Shown: positions 53,950 through 64,000 of the stretch, piece after piece
Position numbering within the stretch: the stretch's first letter is position 1
Layout: the number at the start of each line of letters is the position of its first letter
Assembly (NCBI GenBank): GCA_031841125.1
Contig: CM063111.1
Coordinates: forward strand, 39,134,955 to 39,198,954
Direction of reading: 5' to 3'
DNA length: 64,000 nt
Source: Acanthococcus lagerstroemiae
Taxonomy: Eukaryota > Arthropoda > Insecta > Hemiptera > Eriococcidae
Program-made: the position numbers and the translations under genes
The notes under the pieces: model-generated
The model's database searches: none
Seen by the model: the letters and a program-made list of their open reading frames with translations, nothing else
What the model was told of the DNA's origin: nothing

Positions 53950-55160
53950 ATAACATTGGAATGTATAATATTATACAGAAATTATACAGCCAGAACTTGA
54001 TACACATTGCCCTCCATGCAGAGTGTGATATAGTGATGCCACCTTTCCATCTAGGCCACGCGAAAGTATCAGCTGATGGGTTTGTAGGAAATGTATATGT
54101 TGAAGCATCACAGCGTCACAAACCGGCTCAAGAGAGTTTTATCTTACAGTCAGTGGTGAGACTGAGTAACAACAAGCCTCCAGTAGTGGTACCTATCCTG
54201 AATTTGTCTAATTTAGAACTGCGGGTGAAGCAATTGGAACTAGTGGCCAGGGTGTGACAATACGCTGAGTCAACAAGAGCTTACTCAGAGGTTCAACGTG
54301 TTGATGTTGAAAGCTTGGTTGACTTACCACTAGAGAAGGTAGTAGTTATTCCAGTATCAGAGGCCAAAAAGGCAGTACTGCATGCCTTCCTGCAGAGGTA
54401 CCAGGACTACTTTGTCCAGTCAGTGAGTGAGCTGAGATGTGCAAAGTCAGTTGAGATGAACCTTCAGCTCAGTAGTGATACTGCATTTAGCTATTGACCC
54501 TATCGCATGGCAAGATCTGAGCAGGAGGCTGTGCAAGAGATACCAAGCTGCTTAAGACTAGCATTGTCCACAAGTCACAGTCTGAGTATGCATCGCCAGA
54601 ACTAATGATAAGGAAGAAGGATGGGAACAGAGACTATGCATCGACTATTGGTGACTAAATGCATAGACAGTTAAGGATATTCACCCCCTACCTCGGATTG
54701 CTGACCAGTTGGATCAACTAGCTTGCGGGGTATACTTCTGTAGTCTGAATTTGAGATCGGGCCACTACCAGTTGCCATTGGCAGAGAATGCGAAACCAGG
54801 TAGCTCAGGCTGCTTATGAGGACACAGGTCACAGTGCTGTGGAGAAGACACTGTGTAGGCTTTGTGAGCATGGTTTCCTCAAATGTGTGAATACATGGAA
54901 CGCTATATCTCATGCTGTGTGCCGTGCCTTTACAGCAAACAAAAGTTCGGAAAGCGAGAAGGATTTCTGAATCCTGTACTAAACGGTGCTGAACTCCTTA
55001 ACGTGTTCCATGTTGATCATTTGGGTTATTTTCCAAAGAGCAAATGGGGAACATGTATCTAATCTGTGGAACAAATGCATTTACCAAGTTCGCCTTCTTG
55101 AAAGCAGTTTGAAATACTAAGGCTGCACCTACAGTGGACTATTGACCTAATCATACCCTA
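53950..55160 (+). pseudogene. Ty3/Gypsy-type pol remnant with internal deletion
   Basis: Plus-strand coding in several frames: a pre-RT region (53961-54257, then 54315-54497 with FLQRYQDYFVQSVSEL) and PYRMARSEQE, followed by YASPELMIRKKDG and ADQLDQLACGVYFCSLNLRS (RT start). Near 54785 it jumps to an integrase start (DTGHSAVEKTLCRL, CCVPC), then NVFHVDHLGYFPKSK. Most of the RT palm, RNase H and connection are absent, so the YVDD and RNase H blocks are missing. Many stops and shifts. No LTRs visible. Non-functional old copy. Confidence 0.75.
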
Positions 55161-55221
55161 ATAGACAAAATTTCCAAGAAAATTTCTATTAACAACACGG
55201 CTGCAGACTGCAATCACGCAG

Positions 55222-55719
55222 CAAGGATCTGAGCACATGGTTGGAAGAAAAAAAATTATTTCCATGGAACGTCATCCATAGGACTACTTGATAATATTTA
55301 AGTATACTAAACAACATGAACAATAAAAAAAAAAGTTATTGCAATAGGGTCTCACCGACCCTAATTACACAGTTTTGCACGAAAAATGCTTAAAGATGAA
55401 AATATCATTTGTGTATGTATTTTGATGCTCTAAATACGAATCTGCCCGTGAAAAATCTCTTAGATATCGAGAAACTTCTGGAAAGTGAAAAAAAAAGTGT
55501 CAAAAACAGCAATTCTTCATATTTTTAGCTTATCTTATTTTGTGTTTATGCCTTTTAAATGAGTTTGATAATTATGAAGAATTTTTCAAAATATTAGGAA
55601 AACGCTGCAACAAAGCTTCAACCGATTTGGAACAGTTTTTAGATTTCCTGTATCTCCAATAGATCACGCGCTACAGCTGTTCCATTTTGAAAACCTCAAA
55701 ATTTTCGGCAAAGTCACCC
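55222..55719. other. Unannotated gap
   Basis: AT-rich, no supported reading. Likely older repeat-derived DNA. Confidence 0.4.
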
Positions 55720-56580
55720 TCGTTTACAGAATGCTTATATGCATAAGGGTGATCAAATTAACGCAGTTTATACCGATTTTTTGAAAGCATTTGATACAGA
55801 GTCAATTATCAGATTCTACTGGGCAAATTGCACAATTCTGGCATCTCTCACAATTTGCAGTTACTTCTCCAATCGCACTTTAGTAATCGGGCTCAGTTTG
55901 CGGAATATAGTCGGGCTTGCTCCGCATCCTATATGTGTCCCTCGAGTGTTCCGCAGGGATCAGTATTGGGTACTTTTTTCTTCTTACTTTTTATTAATGA
56001 TGTGGTGGTTAAAATTCGTAACTCAAAAATACTACTACATGCAGATGACATCAAAATATACAAATCTATCCTCTTCGAAAATCAATGTAATATGCTATAG
56101 GCAGATAACAGACCTCAATAGGCTGGTCGTGATAGGAATTTTGTTCCCTTAAATAGTTAATAATGTGAGGCGATACGTTTTACTCGTGAGAAAAGCTAGT
56201 TCGTTATGGTTAAGCAATAAAGGGGGCAGGATTAAGACGGGTCCATCAGGTGAAGGATCTTGGCATAATTATTGATACAAAACTTCTCTATAATAAACAT
56301 TTGGATTACATTAGCCTGAAATGCAGGAAAATACCGGGATTGCTAATGCGTAGCGGCAAAAACTATTTAAAAATAGAAACTTTAAACTTGATATTCATCT
56401 CCTGGATACGACCATTCTCGGAATATTCACCTCTAATTTGGGACCCTGTCACGAAAAATAGGGAAGGGTCAAATTGAAAAAGTTCAAAAAAAGTTTCTCA
56501 GGTATTTATATTTTTGGATTTTCTCTCACTACCACGATGGTATCGACTATAATGAGCTGTTAGTGGGATTTGAAATCCTA
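55720..56580 (+). pseudogene. LINE RT fragment (LINE-A-like, CR1/Jockey type)
   Basis: Plus strand in alternating frames: VYTDFLKAFDT (motif A), FSNRAQFAEYS, SSVPQGSVLGTFFFLLFINDVV (motif B), LLHADDIKIYK (YADD changed to HADD), then DLGIIIDTKLLYNKHLDYI (56250-56477), WIRPFSEYSPLIWDP and KVSQVF. Several frameshifts plus stops. Ends near 56580; the MITE follows at 56636. Confidence 0.8.
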
Positions 56581-56635
56581 AACATTGAAAAAGACGCACA
56601 TTGCTGGAAATGCTGTTCCTGTGGGATTTGTTAAG

Positions 56636-56910
56636 CCCGACGCGCAATCAGTTACCTTAATTACCCGCGGAAAAGTTACCCATTTGCTACCTTCAGTTAC
56701 CCTCAGATGCATGACCCAGAAACCCGTCAGTTACCCCTGGTTCCTTTTTAATTATCTGGGTAACTGGCGGGATTTAGTTACCCTCTAGTTACCTGCGGAA
56801 AAGTTATCCTTTTGCAGCCCTCAGTTACCCTAAGATTACTCAGAACCCCGTCAGTTAACCTTGGTTCTCCTTTAGTTACGCAGGTAAATGGCGGGATTTT
56901 GGGCATCGGG
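56636..56910 (+). mobile_element. TTACCC-rich MITE, copy 2
   Basis: Begins CCCGACGCGCAATCAG and ends GGGATTTTGGGCATCGGG; compare 45446-45690 (same orientation, same two-unit body). Units carry GCGGAAAAGTTACCCATTTG, CCCGTCAGTTACCC.TGGTTC and GGTAACTGGCGGGATTT. Confidence 0.65.
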
Positions 56911-58937
56911 AGAGGTAGAATAAACGAATCACAAATACTCCTCTCATATAGGCATAAAAGTACCCTCTTTTCATGCACGAAGCGATGACCTGTTTTTCTC
57001 CTCTCCCAACATGGCTTCACGATTGAACGTAACACTTGGAACATAATCTTGGCACAGTGTAATCCGAAATTAGACATCTTTTTTATGGGCAAAGGCGAGT
57101 ACAGGGACGCTGTTGTGAAGGTGTTGTCCACAGTCTAGTTACCTATTTCCCCCTCTTTAATGACCCCCGTCGGCTTCCCCATTGAAATTATTATTATTAA
57201 TATTGTTATTTATTATTTTCCTCTCTCTGTTTGTGTCTCTTAAAGTAATATGTGTATACTTCGTATTTTCCATCAAGTCCTCGCCTCACCTACCTTGGTT
57301 TCACGTGTGTAAGGCTGTTTGGTGGGGACTATAATTTAAATAAATACATAAATATTCATACGCGCATAGCTTATCTTACAATAAGAAACTGCGTTTTCTT
57401 TCGTTATTTGCTTGTTGATTTGAACTTCTATCATTTTTGTGTGCTATTAAGAAAAACTTTCCGACGCCCCTACATGCGCACTTTCCAGCCGAAACTGACC
57501 ATTTTGCGGCGTATAAGTTTTGGAATCACTGGATCTGCGTGATCTGAGTGCACGCCAGTGCCTATACTATGTACCTATGTCCCATTCAGTGCAAATATTT
57601 AACAATGAGCTCTAAATTGATAAAACCGTTACACAATTCGGCTCTCTAACAACCAGTGAGTTGTCTTTCATCATTTATTTTTGTTTTGCCAAATTATACA
57701 AGCAGCGACAAACGAGCCGGCCCGGCCGATCCATTATATCTGGAGTTTTACATGCCGCTTAAAACTCCGACCACCGGATAATGCGGAGCGATTTTTGCAC
57801 AAATGTCGCCATTAAATTGACGCAGGTACGATCGAATAATAATCGGCGTCGGGTATTATCATCATGAATGGTGCGTTATTATCGTCCCGCCAACAGCCAT
57901 TCTTGTACACGCACTTTTCAACAACTATCGCCGATAACAATCGGATTAAGTAAACATTTGTACACACAAATGGTCAACGAGTCAAATCTAAAAGGGTTTG
58001 AGCGCTCCAGCTCTGCTGCAGGTGATAACAGATTCGCCGGACACGTGAGAAACCCGCGAACTTTTTTCGCCATTTTACTTTTCACTTTTTTCTTTTCCTC
58101 TTCCAATTATACTCGCTGTTGATGCGTCGATATCAAAGCGAAAATAATTGATACAGATTTTTCGAAAGTAAAAAGTTTTGTTTAATTCGAGAATTGAAAT
58201 GATTGGGACATCGTTCTGTACTCTATGTTTCCGGATCCAGTGATATAACAATCATATTGTTCCATTTTGATTATTTGAAACGAAGATGATCAACTCGATT
58301 GATTGTGAAACGAAAATTCAATTGTACTTCGATCAAAAAACCAATCACGAGGGCCACAATATGACACCTTTATGGGTGTGACGCGAGGAGGCAAATGGAA
58401 AAGTGAAATTTTCAGTACAACAGGTTATTACCTATACGTAGTCCGGGCAAATAATCAGAAAATATTTAAAAAATGCTTTGATAATGAGCGGCAGTTCGGC
58501 CTAAATTGTTTGCACGTGTGAGTCTCTGGAGAAAAGATGCATAAAATCCGTATGTTAGAATTTCTGTGGTGAGGGTTAGCCCCCCCCCCCCAACAAAAAA
58601 ATCAGATTTATGCAGAAATATGGAGAATTATCAAATTCAGGGGAAAATGTTTTAAACAAATTTATTTATTCAATTATCTCTCTAGATACTAAAAAAGTAA
58701 AATCCGCCGCCGCCGCCGCCATCGCCTCCGGGAGAAAAAAACGCACTGCGGGTTGCCTATCTAAAAATCCGAAACATTGCAGGGGCAGATCAGCTACTTT
58801 CAAGGACATAATCTGTTCTAATATAAAAGATCTTCCAAGTTTTAAGACATAACCGACATAATAAGACACAAAATGACATAATTACCCATAATCTTCAAGA
58901 TCACAAGTCGCTGCAGGTTGCCTACCCGGTCCCTTAA
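56911..58937. other. Mostly unannotated; C-run and CCG repeat
   Basis: Small readings on both strands are unsupported. Notable: a C-run at 58580-58591 and a (CCG)n microsatellite at 58703-58720 within a short reading. 57840-58130 is higher complexity, but no gene is supported. Confidence 0.4.
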
Positions 58938-60480
58938 TTACTCAATTTTCCAGGGGTAGCCGACCTTCAGGAGGGGGTGGGGAAGAGGGCCCCTGTGGGG
59001 GCGTGGGCTGTGGACAGAGATGAAGTCCCTGGGTGGGGCGGGAGTAAGAAGACCTGGTGGAGGAGAAAGTGCTTGGTGAGAGAGGGGACCTTGGAGAGAA
59101 ATGGCCGTTATGCGGGAGGGGCTGGTGGCGGGGTAGGGTCTGGAGGGAGAAAGGCTCTCGGGGGAGGGGTGATCATGGTTGTGAGAGCTCCTGGGTGGAT
59201 GGTCAGGGATCTTCAAGGGAGTTGGAGGGCCACAGTGAGGACAGGGGCTCTGAAAGGAGATGAAGCCCGGGGGTAGTGGTGGGTGAGAGGTCCTTGTGGC
59301 AGAGGACATCCTTGGTAGGAGAGGTTGGCCATTGAGGAAGGAGGAGGTAGTGGTGGGTGAGGATCCTAGAGGGGCAGTAAAATTTTGGTAGATAAAGGAC
59401 CGGGGGTGTAAGAGGTACTCATGGTCGAGGAGGCAGCTCCAAGGAGAGGAAAACCACGACGGTGGCGGGGACTGTAAAGGGACGTTAAGGCCCCGAGTGG
59501 GGAGGGGGTAATAGTGAGGAAGGGGTCCTGGTGGAGGAGGAGGTTCTTGGTGAGAGAGGCGGCCGGGACGGCGAATTAAGGCCATGGTGCGGAAGGTTCT
59601 GGTCGGGAAATGAAAACCATGGTGCGGGAGGGGCTGGTGGCGGGGGTCTGAAGTGTAAGGGTGGTTAAGGTGGTGAAGGCTCCTGAGTAGAGGACCAGGG
59701 TATCTTCGAGGGAGTTGGGACAAGGAGGTCGTAGAGGAGGAGCAGTGGAAGGGGAAGGCTGTAGCGAAGGATTAAGGCCTTAATCGGGGAGGGCGTAGAG
59801 ATGCGTGAAGAGGTCTTGGTGGAGGTGTGGTACGTGAACTGAAATGAAGGCCATAGTGGTGTGGGGGTGGTCGGGGGACGTGGTCCCAATGGGGGGGGTA
59901 CTTGGTGTGGAAGAAGGTGATCGGGCGGAGACTAGGTGGCGGACTGAGTGATCATTGGAGGTATGAACGGAGGGTGCCACATGGGGGAGAAGCTGCGGAC
60001 GGAGAAGGTCATGGAGAGAAGGAGAGGGTAATGTGAAGAGATTAAGGCCCAGAAGGTGGAGCTTGGTTGTGGTCATTCATGATTGTAGAGGTGAGGAGGA
60101 AATCCACGGGAGATGGCTTACCCGGTTGTGCAGAAGGAAATGGTTCGCAGGGGGGGATACTGCAGAGGTAAAAGACGTTGGGGTGAGTATTGAAGCTTCT
60201 GGTAGGAAATTATGACCGTTTTAGGGGAGGAGTTTGTGGCTGAGGAGGGCGGCGACTGTTGAAGTGTGACCGTGGAGGCAGAGAGCGACCGTGGTGAATG
60301 AGGGGGTTCATGGTGGAAGATTGAGGACGGCTGATAGAGGGGGAGCAAAAGAAGCGCAAAGCAAACCTCAACTCAGGAACAAAGGTTTTAGACCAAACAC
60401 CGAGGAGTGTAATGGTCGGACGAGGCGCGAAGCGCCGAGCAAGGCCAGCACGAGCGAAGCGAGTAACGGCGGGGGGGGTG
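58938..60480. repeat. Strand-asymmetric G/A-rich minisatellite block
   Basis: About 1.5 kb in which the plus strand is strongly G- and A-rich with hardly any C runs. Phrases recur at about 490-515-bp spacing, for example GCGGGAGGGGCTGGTGGCGGGG near 59115 and 59627, and ATCTTC.AGGGAGTTGG at 59207 and 59701, with shorter GGTGGAGGAG-type repeats between. The proline-rich minus-strand readings (58938-59723, 59665-60348) are translations of this repeat, not a supported protein. Confidence 0.7.
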
Positions 60481-60739
60481 GGTATTTGAAATTTGAAAAG
60501 CTCATTACGAAGAGGCGGACAGAAAAGAATCTACACTGCATGCAGATACATTCGTACACGGATATCTATGATATTGGGGCATGGCGATGCACGCATGCCA
60601 AACTGGCCCCGGGACACCTCACCCCCATCCTGGAAATACCCCGATTGGGCCTGCATCAGGATAGGAGGGGACGCTTTGAGGTAGCCAACCCTGCTACCTC
60701 CCATTTCTCCTTTCGCTTCTTCACGGCGGTGAATCTATG

Positions 60740-61140
60740 GCATCTTATTCGTCTTCTTCGCTGTCGATTTGCGCCGGATCGTCTTCTTCTTCAGCTGTTA
60801 GCAGCAACGACCTCGTCATCGTCGTTATTGCGGCTCAATGTCTTCTTGGCAAAGGCAGCTACCTAATCCCATCCCGCTCTACTCTTCAGCATTGTCTGGT
60901 AGAGGTTCTCCGATGTAAGCGGCTCGACGCCCGCGTTTTGAAAGGCGGCCGCCGCTTTTTCCCTTTTTCGGTTGAATGCCGGACACTCGAACAGTGTGTG
61001 CCAGGCATCATCATCTTGCCCTCCTGTAGTAGGAGGACCGCGGGCTCTCTGCTATGCACACCCGGTGCAGATACAGGTGCTCCACCAGCGCTAGGCGCTG
61101 CGGAAACAGATGGTCTACGATCCGTTCCACAGTGCCCGAC
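60740..61140 (-). pseudogene. R1-like ORF2 C-terminal region
   Basis: In shifting frames the minus strand reads VEHLYLHRVCIAESPR, CLAHTV/AWHTLFECPAFNRKREKAAA, then AFQNAGVEPLTSENLYQTML and KSRAGWD, as at the C-terminus of R1-clade LINEs (C..C......H.LF.CP.F). One of the cysteines preceding the HTLFECP part is disturbed (SYYRR). The plus-strand reading at 60737-61165 is its antisense. Confidence 0.72.
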
Positions 61141-61870
61141 TCCATCTTTTTTCATCCCTATCTGATAAGTTTTTCCAAAGGGGTCCTTCTCCACCTAGCT
61201 GCACATCTCTCCCCAGCATCTCAGCTTGCTGTGTCTGATCGCAGTCTTCAGGCTTTTCCGAGCGCGCTGATATCTTCTGCGCTACTGGTTGGCTCCGGAC
61301 TTCAGATGAGCAATTTCCGTGGTCCACCAGTATGTCCCTCCTTCCTTCCTCTGTAGACCACGGCAGAGCATTCTGGCATCGCAGGCGGTGGCTACTCTTC
61401 GACGTAGCTTCTCTGCCGCCTTCTTCCACGTCCTCGCTGTCTTCGGCCTCTTCTCTGCCCCACTTGCTGACTAGCAAGGCTGCCTTTAGCTTGTCTTCGC
61501 CCAGATTGCTAGTCGCCCATCTTCCCAGCTTCCTTGGAGTAGCGACCAGTATCTCCCTTGCCACAGCAAAGGTGATGTAGTCATGACCGCTTCCCGACTC
61601 CTCTTCCAGTACCGTCCACCCCTGGATCTGTCTGGCTAGGCATCCTGAGACAAACGTCACGTCGATGTTCGACCCATATCCTTGATGGAAGCGGATATGA
61701 GCGGCGCTGTCATTCATCGGCACCAGGTGGTTGCATGTCGCAAACTCGCCCAGCAGCGCTTCTTTCATGTCTGTGTGGCCGGCGTACCACTCTTCTGACT
61801 TGGCATTGAATTCGCCAGCCACTATCATCTTGCCTCTCCTGGAAGTGCTCCTTTCCAACTTGCTTGAAAT
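61115..61870 (-). pseudogene. R1-like ORF2 endonuclease and linker
   Basis: Minus-strand reading: MIVAGEFNAKSEEWYAGHTD (GDFN-type block, with GEFN), then GSNIDVTFVSGCLARQIQGW, VLEEESGSGHDYITFAV (SDH block as SGHDYI). After a shift near 61450 the linker WWTTEIAHLRSEA and SLKTAIRHSK is readable in another frame. At about 61150 it jumps straight to the C-terminal region, so the whole RT palm is missing. Confidence 0.8.
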
Positions 61871-62153
61871 TCTGCCGGCGTTCTGTTGCGGAACTGTATA
61901 CCCTTACTCCCCAATCTCCACGGCGACAAACCCGTCGCCTCTCTCTACCTTGCTCGGAGCCAATTGGCAGCCGGGACTCACACTAATGGCCACTAAGCCA
62001 GTATGGTTTGTATACTATCCCACTGGCAGGGTTCGCTCTTTATCATTACATCCGCCTCCTTCCGCGCCACAGCCTCGAACATCAAATCCTGAGCCATCCT
62101 ACAATGGTTCAGATGTATCTGTAGCACGGAGAGGGTCGCCGGTGGTTGGCTCA

Positions 62154-62580
62154 TCACGTTCGTCGTTTTCTGTCACTCGTTACCTTCGTCTGGCAACTGC
62201 GCTCTCCCAGTGTATGCCTGCTATCTTGCCCCGCAATTATCTTGCATACGGGGAAAGATGCTTCGGCTTGGCATACCGCCGCTACATGACCTTTCTCTCC
62301 GCAGCGGTAGCATGGTTGCTCCAGGTCCAGATTCGGGCACTCTTTCGTCATGTGTCCTGGCCGTAGGCACCTGTAGCACCTGGGAGTGCTGCTGGTCTTC
62401 TCCAGTGAGCGAACCTTCTAGTTGCTCCATTCAATCTTCAGGTGACCACCCTTCAAGATCTCCAGGCCTCTGCTGACTGGCATTTGCACTTTGGATCCTT
62501 CCTCCTTTACGCATCCTCTGCAAGATTGGCTTCTGCGTGGCCCCTACTGCCGCCGCGATCTCCTCTTCTTCTACAGCTTT
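62154..62580 (-). pseudogene. R1-like ORF1 (gag-like) zinc-knuckle end
   Basis: The minus strand has CYRCGEKGHVAAVC (a CCHC knuckle), preceded by a PNLDLEQP stretch and, upstream in other frames, GAT-QKPILQRMRKGG-type basic sequence (62430-62560). Upstream of ORF2 on the same strand, as usual for R1-clade LINEs. Confidence 0.68.
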
Positions 62581-62590
62581 CTAAAGCTTG

Positions 62591-63456
62591 AAACTAAGTA
62601 AGACGCACACTTGGTGATCAACCATCAAATTTTTTATCTTCCCTTCTCCCCATTCATAGTTTCCTTCCGGCGCCTATGACCAAAGTTAAAAAATTTGTAA
62701 TCAAAATATCAAAATTCTGTGAATGTTTCAGAAGATGAAGGGGTGATCAGGCAGTTTAATATTATCAGATCGTGTACAAATTTTGCACATTAGATGATGG
62801 AAAAGTCACGGAGGGGTGGGCAAAAAAAAGTCAGCAAAATAAAGATCATAATAGGAGATTTTATATTCGTAGTCAAGAATGTCAACAAGGCTGCACGGAT
62901 GGGGGAAGGGGGGAACTTAGCAATCCATCCCATGGGCTATCGATAATTTTACGAAATTAACTCGACATCAACGAATGTTGAAAAGAACACGCGGATGCGT
63001 AGTCACGGCATGGCGAATGAGGATACGATGTCAAGACTCCCCTTCCCACAATTTTGCAGTTGGCCTAGTTAAAAATGACAAGGTGGTTCCTTTCTTCTTA
63101 TTTTCAATTTAACGAAAATATTACGCAATAAAAACTTGAATGAAAGTTCAAAAGGTCGTCATTGCACCGCGCATATGAAACGTAGAGATTGCCCCTCGTT
63201 TCCTTATGAATTATTGTATCTTCGATAGGATTATAGTATCCGAGGACCTTGTCGCCAAAAACATAAAAATACACAGTGTATCTAAGTTCAAGAGCGATTA
63301 TTTAATAAATAATATTTTCGTCGGCTACGTATTATGCATGCAACTTCGGACGACGAACCGTTCGGGACCAGTGCGACAAGAACGGGCACAACCGGAGCCA
63401 TAAACAACGAAATATCTAGGATACATTCGATGCAAGCTCCGAGGTCGTTCTTGAAG
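62591..63456. other. Unannotated gap
   Basis: No supported reading. AT-rich at 62600-62900; mixed thereafter. Confidence 0.4.
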
Positions 63457-63918
63457 TTATACTACATTCGAACTGCATATAACTCTATAAAGCCGATCAC
63501 AACTCGCTATCATCCTTTTAAGAATAGTATATAGGGTCAGAGCATATTTCAAGGGGCACCTAATAATTCCAATCAGCGGCGTTGTTAAACCAAAATTTGG
63601 ATAGGGGAGGTTGAGGTAGAAAAAAAGGATTTGGTTGCATGGACGTGGACAACTTGTCTGGAAAAGGAGGGAGATTGTAGAATGTAACATGTGGCACAAT
63701 TGTATTTTGCCACTTGGTAGCACTAGTACACCCACTCTGCGTGTTAATTTATGATCTGCAGGGTGTCCCAAGCTTAACGGGGGATATTTTGCCAGGAGAC
63801 AGAGGACGTCGCATGTTTCAAGAAATGTAAGGTGATCATATGCTCGATTATAATTAGGTACTGAGCAGCAGGCTGTTGGAGTACAGATAATATTGAACTG
63901 GAGAAGTTCGGGTTTCAA
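63457..63918 (-). CDS. Unrecognised 153-codon reading near the window edge
   Basis: Minus-strand open reading MKPELLQFNIICTP... without an identified domain. CAGGGTGTCCCAAGC at 63760-63774 on the plus strand resembles an element terminus, so the reading may run through repeat DNA. Weak support as a gene. Confidence 0.2.
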   Translation of the reverse strand: MKPELLQFNIICTPTACCSVPNYNRAYDHLTFLETCDVLCLLAKYPPLSLGHPADHKLTRRVGVLVLPSGKIQLCHMLHSTISLLFQTSCPRPCNQILFFYLNLPYPNFGLTTPLIGIIRCPLKYALTLYTILKRMIASCDRLYRVICSSNVV

Positions 63919-64000
63919 GGTTTTATGCGTTAGAACTCATACATGACAATAAATTTCTTCATGTTAAGACTAGGCCTAATATGCACAGTTATGAAGCTTC

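Larger units (their letters stand above)
60560..62590 (-). mobile_element. R1-clade-like LINE with RT core deleted
   Basis: Minus strand, in order: ORF1 CCHC knuckle (62154-62351), ORF2 endonuclease (61115-61870), then directly the ORF2 C-terminal zinc/tail region (60740-61140). Both ORF1 and ORF2 are fragmentary and shifted. Outer borders are approximate. Confidence 0.75.

Noticed and set aside
58938..59723. 261-codon proline-rich minus-strand reading as a structural protein gene
   Set aside because: It is a translation of the G/A-rich minisatellite; open frames of similar composition occur in several phases and on both strands.
61054..62366. Plus-strand readings opposite the R1-like LINE as genes
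   Set aside because: Antisense to recognisable endonuclease and zinc-knuckle coding on the minus strand.

Overview
This window reads as arthropod, probably insect (perhaps hemipteran), nuclear DNA. It is AT-rich, has no operon-like gene order, shows eukaryotic splice signals, and carries insect-type LINEs (Jockey/CR1-like, R1-like, RTE-like) next to hAT-like, MULE-like, PIF/Harbinger-like, Helitron and Gypsy remnants. The organism assignment is inference from repeat content; no ribosomal or conserved single-copy gene is visible. I could not confirm one intact host protein-coding gene. Almost everything recognisable is mobile-element DNA, broken by frameshifts, stops, deletions and nested insertions.

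Region by region. 1-3.2 kb: two palindromic MITEs, then a multi-exon THAP/DDE transposase pseudogene with a MITE in its 3' end. 3.7-7.8 kb: a tandem array of about 326-bp units flanked by inverted copies of a 250-bp unit. 8.17-20.63 kb: one minus-strand LINE (LINE-A) broken by four later insertions: a 4-bp-TSD element starting GGGTAATTCTC (itself carrying a MULE-like copy), a second MULE-like copy in opposite orientation, a Jockey-like LINE-B with an 11-bp TSD, and a 2.65-kb hAT-like element with an 8-bp TSD and a folded-back 46-bp satellite inside. 22.1-24.3 kb: an 85-bp minisatellite. 26-27 kb: a Jockey-type ORF1 remnant. 28.4-31.5 kb: a small hAT-like MITE and a large hairpin element holding a Helitron, which in turn holds the second GGGTAATTCTC element. 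32-41 kb: three LINE fragments; the last is split by a 4.6-kb element that contains a 2.74-kb hAT-like element and a palindromic MITE pair. 43-48 kb: several MITEs and a tRNA-like SINE candidate. 48.1-51 kb: LINE fragments around a second copy of the folded-back satellite. 53.9-55.2 kb: a Gypsy pol remnant lacking most RT/RNase H. 55.7-56.9 kb: a LINE fragment and a TTACCC-rich MITE. 58.9-60.5 kb: a G/A-rich minisatellite. 60.6-62.6 kb: an R1-like LINE lacking its RT core.

The strongest results are insertion junctions readable at base level: perfect 8-bp TSDs (five elements), 9-bp TSDs (two), 4-bp TSDs (two), an 11-bp LINE TSD and a Helitron A/T insertion whose empty site is preserved nearby. 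They allow a relative order of insertion. The best candidate for something undescribed is the GGGTAATTCTC family, whose interior carries reiterated TTCAACG..GTGG motifs. Next is the folded-back satellite family whose 46-bp monomers are each a potential hairpin.
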